Assembly (NCBI GenBank): GCA_958510875.1
Contig: OY294067.1
Span: 281,313,242 to 281,377,241 of the forward strand
DNA: 64,000 nucleotides
DNA from: Endomychus coccineus
Lineage: Eukaryota; Arthropoda; Insecta; Coleoptera; Endomychidae
Direction: 5' to 3'
The translations under genes were made by a program, and so were the position numbers. Under the pieces are notes generated by a model. The model searched no databases. It saw only the letters and a list, made by a program, of their open reading frames with translations, and was not told where the DNA came from. Positions 14,201-26,200 of this stretch are shown in pieces (the stretch's first letter is position 1; each line of letters starts with the position of its first letter).

Positions 14201-17200
14201 AGTATTGCACTTTTCTAACTCGCGAGCTACGCGCTCCTCACATGAACGTCGTTCGATTTATCGAAAATTAACCAATTTAAAACAGCTTTCGACCCCGTTT
14301 GTGGATATTGCGACCTTGTAAAAGATTCAAAGTTAACATTTCGTTCTACATTCCACAACCACCCTTGACCAAGATAATTTTTAATTTGTAGTTCATTATT
14401 GTTCTACAACTGAAATAAATAGGTATGAAATTTGTAGGTTATTGATGATGTCAGTGTGACAGTGACATAATTATTTCAAACTTAAAGTAAGACACACGTT
14501 TTAGATTCCACAACCACCCTTGACCAAGATAATTTTTGATATCCCGGTATAACAAACACTGAATAATATTTTTTACGCACGATTTCGAGAGCGATATACA
14601 TATTTTCTTATTTATGATTTTGGACATCCTGCATCATGATCTGAAAAAAATAATTAATATGCGACCCTCTACTGTGAGATATGGACTGTCTTGTAGTATA
14701 GCTTTTAACTAAATTTAGTTGGACAATTTGGACCTGCAAGACATCAAGAATACGTTGTTTTTCACCTTTTTACCTGGACCCTTATATACCTGTACCCTTA
14801 AATTGTACTCGGATTACGTTGGTGCATACGATTCATTAATCGATCCCACACCCAGATGCCGAAGCTGAAGCTACTCCAGGATGACACCGTGAGCCTATAA
14901 TAATAATTGAGTATCGCAGCATGGTGCGTTGAAACAACTTAATACGTTCGACTAGATTTTGAATAAATATGTTCCAAACTCCTACGGAAATAAGATGAAA
15001 GCATCGGTAGAATAATAAGTGTTTGGATAGAACACCAGGTAAAATAAACGGATGTATCAATCGTCAATTACCGACACATTCCATAATGGTATTTTACAAT
15101 CTGCATTTTTATACGTTAAACATAGCATAATAATACGTAATAAAGTGATGAAGGAAAAGAAATAAAACATACGGAATGTATCTGCAAGGATAAAGAGATG
15201 TCTGGCACATGGCGGTTCGGTAGTTCCACCGGATTTTTCCGTCTTAAAGAAATAATGATGACGATAAACAGAGAGACGTCTTGACAACCAAGCTAGTTTT
15301 GTAACAACCTTAATAAACGGAATTATTTTGTTGCTCAAAACATATCGAATTTTCGTCTCTACTGCTGCTCGAAATTCGTCAATTCGATACCTCTTAATAC
15401 TATCATTTAATAAACATTGAGGACATAACCAATAACATGTTAACAAATTTAAATGAGTTCCATATTTTAAATAAAATTTTACGACTAATTCTACGAAACC
15501 AATAATTTCTAAATTCAATGCATAATGAAAAACAAACACATTTCGTGTTAGCAGTGAATAGACAAAGTTTTGGTTCCCCAGGATGAACAGTAACAACAAA
15601 TTCTCTAGTCCTCGTCAGTCGAACGAGGCAGACTTTGAAGATTGTTGATCAGGGACTTCACCTCTGCCTCGTACCCATGACGAGTACCTGAGATGAGCGA
15701 AACAGCTGTCTGGGACTATACTATGTGTTGTCACTGTTCAACCTGCTGAACGAAAACTTTGTCTTCTAAATTCAACTCAAGAAGGGTTTGCAAGAAACTG
15801 GAAAAACCGAAACAGAAATGTAAAGCGTTTTCTAGAAAACTTGGTGAGACCATTAATGTACTAGGATTATAGTAAATTCTATAACACAATGACGTCATAT
15901 TTACTCCTCCAATAATAAAACTATAGTTATCCACAGATCTGATTTTTAATGTTGGCAGTACAATGCTGCGATAAATTCAATGAAATTTCATTTTATTAAT
16001 ACTTCTCAATACATTTCGTATATTCAGTTCAGAAATAGTTGTTGTGTATTAGGCGTGTCTATTCTTAAAATGATGAAGGCTTCAAGTAATTAACTGATCC
16101 ATAGATCACTAACATCCCTCATCATACTTTTTTCTTTCCCTTTGTCGGCATTTCCAGTGAACATGCACGTATCGAGCATATATTGCAAAGTGAGGGTATA
16201 CTCAATACCCTCTATAGTACAAGGCCTATACGCAGAGAACATAAAGTCAGTGCGACATCATCAACAAGAGGCTTAGACTTGAGACGAAGCTTACGTGAGT
16301 AACGTTTAGTCTTAATGGCGCGTAGACGGTACTGGATGTGACAGGTGATGAATATTACAAGTTAACGAGTTATATCTATGTCTTATGGAAAATTATATGT
16401 TGCACTTTTTCCAAAGGTGTCCTAGTGTGATTGGAATGTATTTTTACCTGTAAATAAGCGTGTATAAGAGTGTTATTACTGAATAAAGTGCCATGCAATA
16501 TGGCTTCCCAAGTGAATATTTTTGTTGTTGTTAGTAACTTTTACAATAATAATTCGTAATTATAGTTTTTGTTTTGAAATTTTGTGTTTTTCATTGAAAA
16601 AAGGAAACGAGGTGCAATTAAGAACTCAGTTCTGGTAACCCCATTCAAACAGGAAGTCCTTGTATATGACCTAAGGAGTAAATAAAACTTTAGTTTTAAT
16701 TTTGTTAATGGAGCATTTTGCCATGACGTCACGATCAAGTGTTCAGGCCTTCTAATTTAAAGGGTATTGTTATAGTCGGCACTCTCAGCTCTAGTCTAGG
16801 GAGGGAGACCACGGGAGCCACCGGTGATCACTATATTGCTATATAGATGGCGCCAGTACGAAATTTTGACCTTATTGTCAACATCACCATGTGACGTAAT
16901 TGCAACTCTTTGTATTCTTATTATACATGTTATGGTTGTTTTTCTTCAAGGAATGCAAAAATCGTTGGTACCTTCCTAACGATTTTTAACATTTTGGCAA
17001 AATACAGTATTTGATGATGCTATTTATTACGTGTTTGAGAGAATATTGAATAATACTCGATGTTTATTTCTTTCTACGAGAACAGGTATTGAATGAGTTG
17101 AGTAATCTTGGGAATCTGTTGAATTTAACCTACTTGATCACATTTTTAATCAGCATTCCTGCGTCATGTGGCGAGAGGACTTTACCCATTTGGGAATGAT

Positions 17201-20200
17201 AATTCAAAGTAATATAAGGTTAATGTATGGTGGCGTGTTGTTTTTAGACAAACGTGGATGTAACTGTATTAAATATATTATGGTTTTGGTATATTAATTA
17301 AGTTGATAATCTACTTTCTCATTGGTCATTGTTCATTTACTTTTACCCTCAGTGATATATCTTGTGGTAAATAAAGTTTCTCTCATGCATTCTACATTAA
17401 AGAGAGTCTGGCCGTGTCCCCGATATTTTTCATTACAATTTTAATTTCGTTTATTAAATGTTGTGAACTTTATTGTTCTAATTTAGGACCGGTTTTCAGC
17501 TTATAGATGCTTTAGTTTTACACTTTGACAAAGTTGAAAAAGTGATCTAAGAAAACAGCGTTCTATATATTTGAACTAACTAAGTAATTATCAACAAATT
17601 GTATAAAGAAAACCATTACTATAGAACTTTTGTGACTAGTCCTACTAGTTTGCCACTTATTATTTTGAACTATTGGACTTCTTATATTAATTTTCAAATG
17701 CTTCCACTACATTGCCAATTATACTTTACCACCTTTCTCCTTTAATTGACAAGTGTTATGATGTAGAGCTTAAAGGTTTAAATCATTTAAAAGGTTTCCT
17801 GTATTTCTAAACTTATTATTTTCAATTTTCTCTGAGTTGTTTAATACTTTTACTTTTAACTGACTTATGAAGAACCTCAAAATTATCTTTGAAATGATCA
17901 GTTTCTTTAATATGGTTTACAACTTTTTAATCTCGTTTGTTCAAATTAAAATGTCTAAAAATCTAAATGTCTAAAAATCTTTGTTGTTTTTAATAGATCA
18001 CATAGATTATCAGAAAGTTTACCTACATACATTATTAATTTATAATTATGAGTCTTAACTGTACTAGGGTAAACTAATTTCATTGCTTCATTATAATCTT
18101 TTTTCTTAGATAAATCAATCACAATTTGTCCGTTAAAGCCGTTATTAGTTGCTATCTGTGTAATTGAAAATTCCTTATTTAATTCTGACATGTCTATGTA
18201 TCATGCTTTGAAGAGCAGCCAGTTTATGTTGTATGGGCTGGTGTGAATTTTTGTGGATAATTATGTCCGTATGTCAAGGCTTATGATATAATGAAAAGGA
18301 ATGTTTACTATTCAATTTAGTTATGGTTAAGTTCAAAAAGTTAATAGTTTGATTGCCTTCTACTTCGACCGTGAATTTAATTTTGGGGTGTAGATTATTT
18401 AAATGTTGAATGACAGAATATAATTGTATTTGTGTTCCATTAAAGCATGTTAATATATCGTCAACATACCGAAACCAATAAATGAATAGGAGTCAGTTAA
18501 AAAAAAACGTGTGGCACTGGGGGACTGCCGCGGTGAAGCTATTGCATAGCATTTTTTCTCAACTTATGCAATTATAATTATTTATTTATTTTTAATTTAT
18601 GCAGTATTTTTTTTTCTTTGATATTAATTCAATTTTTTTCTTTGATATTAATTCAAGTTACACTTTTTGAGCCTGGTGACCGATAAGAAAACAATTTTTT
18701 TTCTTTTATTGAATAAATGAGAAGTTAATATCGTTCAAAATATTTTAATGTAGGTTATTCAGGAATTTGTTATCATTGAAACTATAGGTTTATGGTAACT
18801 GAAATAAGAGACATAAGTTTGAGACTTGATATCCTCTAAATATCTGGAAAATACCGCGGCAATGGTGGCCCCATATTTTGTTGTGGATTCTTGTGGATCA
18901 TTATTCATTTTCAAATTCTATTTTTCCGAAAGAAAAGTTGTCAACCGCTCTGATTTTTTATCAGCGAAGTTGATGTTGAAATCGCCAGCCAAGATAAGTG
19001 GAAATTTATTACCATTTGTACCAAGTATTTTCGACCCTTCTTCAGTGCACTCCAGTAAAGTGCGATGAATAAAATGCTCTACCTCGTCCAATTTTGGATT
19101 CGGAGAAATGTAAATTGCTACCATGACTATGTGTAGGCCATTTCTAAGTTTGCATAAGCACGCACAAATATCTCCAAAAAATGAGCGCCTAACATTAACT
19201 TCGCTAACGTGTGCAATATTTATTTCAATATTCGGAGTCATAATATTAGTTACATTATTATTATTTTGGAACAGTATCTCGTTTGAATTGAACAATACAA
19301 TTGAAATTAGGTATTTCAATCGGATTATCATGCGCCATGCAAGATTCGGTAAGAAGTAACACATTTGTTTGTCTCGTAACTGAATCTTGTAAATCGTGTT
19401 TGTGACTATTTAGACTTTGGCAATTGAAAGTCATTATTGAAATGCCATTTCTATTACTAAGGAAATCTAAGACACTTTGAGCTGTCGTCTGAACACTATT
19501 TAAAGGCAGTCTTTTGAATTCTTGCAACAAAGATGCAGTCGATGCAGCTTGCCTTCGATTATTATAAAACTTGAATGTAGAATTATCGTTTTTTGTCGTG
19601 ATATACAATTTTTCAATATTAGTCACCCGAGAGAGCGCAACATAAACGAGTTCCTGTTATTTTTCGTTACGGAATTTCTTCATTCGGTCGCCGCGCTCAA
19701 AGCCCGCGATAAAAGCTATATGCAATATATGCAATAGCTTAATAGAAACAGGTACTCTCAGGTCTCTGCTACGCGCGTCTAACGTATAAACTCTAACTGA
19801 TGCGTAGCGAGCTCCTAGAGGCATATGTCAAAATGATTTCGTTCGTAGCTAATTACATAGGACGTCTGGAGTTCATGCAATTATGTTTTTAGATAATTCG
19901 AACCTTCTAATTTCGATAGGCCACGTGAAAATCCCGGAGTCTAAAGCGCTAGAGTGTTATAACATTCGTATAAAATAGCGAAATTTCTCACTTTTAGAAA
20001 CTTCAAATTAATTAATTAATTTGACACATGTTAGGTGTTTGGGTCTTACATTATTTTTCGTTACGGAATTTCTTGATTCGGTCGCCGCGCTCAAAGCCCG
20101 CGATAAAAGCTATATGCAATAGCTTAAAATAAAGTATTAAACAACTTAGAGAAAATTAAAATTAAGAAGTTTAAAAATACAGGAAACCTTTCAAATAATC

Positions 20201-23200
20201 AGAAAGACTTTACCAATTCTCCATTATTGAACTTATTTGTAAGTGACTCTTATCCTACTGTACACGTACCTCACTCATCCCCTCTTTCTTGATCTTAATT
20301 TTAAAATTTAAGGAATAAACGTTTGTTTGGTAAAGCCATCGTGTGATGAAACATGTCACGTTTTGTTTAATAAAAACGGAGTTTGTGAAAATTTATTACA
20401 ATGGTATTTTTTATTAAACCTATAGATATGAATTTTCAACAAGTAACCACCAAAACCATTCAAAATGAAATATATAGTAACAACATTTCAGTGGGCACCT
20501 TACCAAAATTTTTGGAATTAACTCTGGGAAATAACAAGAACTGGTGGTATTTCCGAGAGTACACATCGGATTCAACATTGTAACAAGTGAACATCTTAGG
20601 CTAGTGATTTAACTTGAACCACCTATTAAACCTTTCTGAGTCTTCAATTTTGCTAAATCTCTGACAGTGATATGTTCGTCGACATTTTAATGTGACACGT
20701 GCAGTAAACTTAAAATCATAACATTTTGAAGCTTATTGACAAACAGTCGTACGGTTGATGGGCAAGCTTGGTATTTCAGGTTGTCTTAATGAATAATGAT
20801 TCTCTTCGTGTCGAAGTAAAACAGCTCAAGCTAATGAAATCCAGTTTTGATTTAGTATTACATTTCACGGATCTTATGCGGCATCTAGCTGCGGTTTTTA
20901 TTTTATTTGGATTCCAAAATATGAAAAAGCACACGTGGTATACATCTGAAGAAAAAACTGTAAGCATGAGTGGCAAATTATTCATATTATTATTATGAAA
21001 AGGTCATATTTCTATTAAATGTCATGATATACGTTTTGTGGAATTGTAGATACACTTTCATAGAACTATTTCATAGTTTATGGAAATAGGTTTCGGCCCT
21101 AAAAATTTTCAAAGCAATAATATCAACAAAGTTTCTGAAATATTTGTATTATAATTTTAGACGAGAGTAACTTCCTGTTGAATAAAAAATGCATGTGTTA
21201 TTTCTGGAGGAATAGCTTCAGCATGCCCTACTGCCATCCTATAGTATAGCCGTATCTGTTTGTTCTTTCATTAACTTTTTTTGTCTACTCAGTTCATCGT
21301 ACAGTCGGTAGATTACATTTCGTCGCTATGAGTGAGTTAATATTCAACAAACAATCTATCTCTTAATCGAAATGGTCCATGTGAATGAATCGAATATGTA
21401 CATGGTTCATTTCAAATTCGGGAGAAATAAGGTTTTCATATTAGTTGTAAGTTCTTGAAAAGATAATACTTTCAATATAAAGATCTTTAGTAAAGACAAT
21501 TCTCTTGTTCCCTATATCCGAATATCGGTCAATTTAATTCAGGTTTTGTTTGGTGTTCCTTCCCTCATACCAATGTTCCGATAATCATTACATGTGGCAT
21601 CCGCGGGGCACGCTTGAATTGACCCTGAGAATGACGACTGGTTTTTCTAACGCGATATTGATAGTTGGATAATTTTACGGTTCATAGTTCATTTATTTTG
21701 ATCCGGAAACTGATCCATTGTCGTCAAGAGGTGTGGAGTGAAATTTTCTAAATATTGGCAAACGAATTGGGGACTCTTTCCACAGAACCCTACCATTCAA
21801 GATATATATCTAGAATCGGAATAAATCCACATATTTGTTTTTGGTCCAGTCAATGACTGTATGAATTGGGTCTCGGGAGAGAACTACTAGGCCGGAGAGA
21901 AACTTGCGGTAGATTCAGCAAGCAACACCTCTTCGCGGTTCTCGAGACAAGTAACCCTTCGGGGCCAAACTAACGTTGCCACTGCAAAAGATCCGGTGAA
22001 CTGGGCACCGCATACATTTCACTTCTGAAACCACGATCCCGTTCCTTCTTATCCCAGGGATGCTGGTCGGAACGGATTCACGGACGTGGTAGACACATGC
22101 GGAAGGCCAAACTTGAACGAGGCCGGCGATGGTTCGTAAACGTAGCCTAGGCTAACACGAGCAGGCGAGAGGGCTATTCCTCAGTAGTTAGGGGGAATAA
22201 TTAGCAAGTACTACGCCTGTTGCACCATAGGTAACGCAGGTTCTCGCTTAAATTAGCCTCTGCCAGCTAGAGCGGGGTGAAAAAAGGTACCGCTGCGAAA
22301 CGTCAGGTAAACGGTGCACCACATGTCGTTTACCCATAAAAATCACGGTGCAGTGCCTTCTTATCCCAGATGGCTGGTCGGAACGGATTCACGGCCGTGG
22401 TGACATATGCGGTAGGCTATTTGAACGAAAGCCGAACGTTTACTCGTAGCGTTCCTGGTGAAACAGGTAATTACGAGGAGGTGGAATTGACCATAGCCCA
22501 GAAGGGGCAGTATATGAGTCTAGCAAGCAAGCTCCATTTTCGGGTATGCCTAGAGGATTAGGTATGCCTGAGATGGGACCACCTAAAGTAGTCCCGCCGG
22601 GGGCGAAAAAGCTGCCTCTGCGGGGGTAGATTGCTGCACCACATGGCTCTACTCATAAAGTCCGGTGTCTGTGCTTCATTTGCCAGGTCTCTGGGAAATT
22701 GATTCGCGGCCGAGGAAATGATATGTGGAAGACCGATGATAAGAGGTCGACGGCGACTCGTCAAACGGGAGCTGTTATAAGAATAACACTCAACACGAGT
22801 AGACAGGGGGAGAGGGGCCCAGACGGTTCAAAAGACTGTCTCCTCTCCAAGTAAGGCTCTGTCGGGCAGTGGCGTGCTGTTGAAATAGGGGAGGGCAAGT
22901 ACGACGGGTCTAGAGTCCACTGGACGGGCAGGCCGGGGGATTTATCCACCCCACAGTTATCAACGTGTATGAATGGGGTATTACCTCCGAATTTTGAGAA
23001 GTCATCGATTTGTTTGAAAATTTTGAATTAGGCTCTTGTATCGTTTACCACATTTTTGACACTTTCACGACGTGCGCTTCTACATTTTTTTCGGTGAAAA
23101 CCGCCCTTTTCTATGAAAGTTATGAAAAAAAAATAGAATATGTGTTATTAGATTATTTGCAACCAAATCAAATGGATTTCTGCATTTCAACCCTTGAAAA

Positions 23201-26200
23201 TCACCCCCTGTGCCGGAAATTGTAAAAAACATGTATGTAAGTCGTATTTTTATATCAAGAATCTGTTACCAAAAATATAGAGCGAATTTAGCTTATTTAT
23301 ATTATTATATGTGAGTTTTTGAAAAATAGGTCATATTAACACTTATTTCTACTATATTTTCGTCTTACTCGGGTTAAAAATTCATTTTGATTCAACCCCT
23401 GAAGTTTCATAATGATAATGCTTACGACAGATCGTTGATAAATAAGTTAATTTCTAACCAAACAAGGAAAATGGAACGCAATCATCTAACCAAATAAGAG
23501 CCATTACTTCCTAATAATCGAATGAAAGATTCACTTTCATCCTTCAGTTACCAATAAATTCCATAATTTATATTCTAAATTTGCAATAAAACCCACTTAT
23601 ACGAGGTCAAGGTGAAAACTCCCTGAAAAATAAAACAGATGGCGCCACAATCGAAAATCTCATGTGACATTTGTGATGTACCATCTTTAACTAGAATGCA
23701 TTAAAATTTTCAGACATATGTCATTCAGTTGTGTTTTGACACCCATCGAAAGCAAGCAACCTTGAAGATTTTTGTAAACATGAAAAAAAGGGAATTTCGC
23801 GTCTTGATTAAACATTATTTCTTGCGTGGAAAAAACATTACGCAAACCAAAGCATTGGGGACTCCACATCATCGATTGGAACGATTCACAAGTGGTTTAC
23901 TGATTTTCGTTCTGGAAATAAATAAGAGTGATTATTTCGTACTTATTAGTGTAAGAACTGGACGTTGACTTTAATTAGAATCAGACATGATGGATTATGC
24001 GAAGACTTTTCGAAATCAACATTGCAATTTATATTGGATATAATCGTAATTTCCTCGCTTCGATTAAACGAAAGTGAACAAAAAGAGTGCCTACCTCAAG
24101 AAGTGAAAGGTTTTAACAAGCGTATCCAGAGTGCAAGACTTGTTAGCGATTAATTAATCCTGATCTCTTCATCATTATGGTCTTATCTCTAAGCAACAAT
24201 AATATGCAAAAGGATATTAACAACATCAACTATAATTGCAATGAAAGTTAATATTAAAACCAGTTATTCAATCATATTGTTAAAATGTAAAAATTTTCTC
24301 TAACGGGAAGTTCCTATCAAGGTTACACATTCACTCCTGACATTTAACTTAGATCAAAATTCTCACGTATGAATGCATGGTGTGGTAAATAGTGAATAAA
24401 AATGAAATAGTGGATTCATGGTGTATGAAAATGTAGCAATTTAAACTTGCTTCCGCCATAGTAAATTTAGTAAACGCGATTGATCTAATAGAGTTATAAA
24501 CATCAATAAATAATGAGTCAGACTACAACAGCAAAATTAGACGGATCGACGTAAATTGAGTCCAGCATCTATTAATGTCTTCCGCTTTAGGTAAATTCAG
24601 TCCCAGGTGTTTTCAAGTTCTACGTAAACTGAGTCCCATGTATATACCTGGTTGTCACGTCAGATAATTAGCATGTAATACCTGCTGCCTAGGCCAACCA
24701 CCCTTCTGAACTTAACCTAACTTTGTTGATATAGAATGCAAATATTATAATCGCGCTAGTCTTAACACTCTCACAATAATCAATGATGATTGTTTATTGT
24801 AACCTCTTCGTTTGTAACCTAACTTAATTTAACCTAACCTTACCTAACGTAATTTTGTTGAATAGAATGCAAATATTGTAATCGCGCTAGTCTTAACACT
24901 CTCACAATAATCAATGATGATTGTTTATTGTAACCTCTTCGTTTGTAACCTAACTTAACTTAACCTAACCTTACCTAACGTAATTTTGTTGAATAGAATG
25001 CAAATATTGTAATCGCGCTAATCTTAACACTCATGATAGTCAATAATGATTGTTTATTGTACCCCCCTTTGTTTGTAACCTAACCTAACTTTGTTGATAT
25101 AGAATGGAAATATTGCAATCGAGCTAATCTTGACACTCCCATTTCTAAGAATAGTCTGGGCATTATATTGAAATTCGGGACTCAATTTACGTAGGAATAT
25201 GGGAATAGAACTCAATTTATGTTTTCCGAATTAGACAGTTTGAAAAGTTAAAGAAGCATCATATTCGTGTCCGTAGTTATTAAACAAAAATCCGAACAAC
25301 ACAAATGAAGAAGTTAAAAATATATAATGTAGGTATAGTAATTTTTGTGGAACCTTGTGCCATCCTGAACTGACATATTTAACAGATTTAATCCAAGAAA
25401 TATAACAATACGCCAAAGAGGAAACACACATTTGATGGTGGATTTCGTTCCTACACCTTGTTTTTCCCCATTGAGAAAGGAAGCTGCGCTGGAAACGCTC
25501 AGTTTCAAAAAGATATCTGAATTTAAAAAAAATGGTATTTGGGGTTATGATTCATATTGAATAAAATAATAACAAATGAAATGTAAATTTTGGTAATCGT
25601 TTGGCTCAAAAAAACTTCCAGTGTAATTTCACTGTGGGTTCCCACATTGGAATTCGCTGAAGAGATTGATTTTGTGAAATACTTTATCTATTCCGCGACG
25701 CTTATGACTTTCATAAAGGAAGCAAATACGTATGGGGTGCATTTTATGTTTCAAAAGTTGGTATTGAAAAATCGTCATTAGTATCAAGTAAGGGTTACGG
25801 AATTTTAGTGCTTACCGACAGGAGATGGAAACATCTTTGTTCATTTCATTCAACAATGTGATCAAAATTTAAAAAAACTTCAAAACAAGAGCAACAAAAT
25901 TGAAAATCTGTAAAACAATAAGTTCCAAAATTAATACTTCAAATATAAATCATACTCCATACATAAAGATGTAAGGATCATGTATTCTATGTAGTTTCTA
26001 TCGAGAATATTAATATTTGAAAGCCATTTCTTCAGAACGTTTATCAAATTAGGGATTGGGGTATTTGTAAATAGTGAAACAACATCGAAAGGTCCTCAGT
26101 ACTTTAAAAGTATTTTTAGTGGATAAGGGTAATTATTTCTTATGAATAGTGTCTAAATAAATAATAAAGTTCGAATTCTTCAACATACTATTATGATTAT

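Noticed and set aside
24800..24850. True telomeric array
   Set aside because: Units vary in length and sequence (AACCTAAC, AACTTAAC, TTACCTAACG) and are interrupted every 131 bases; not a regular TTAGG tract.
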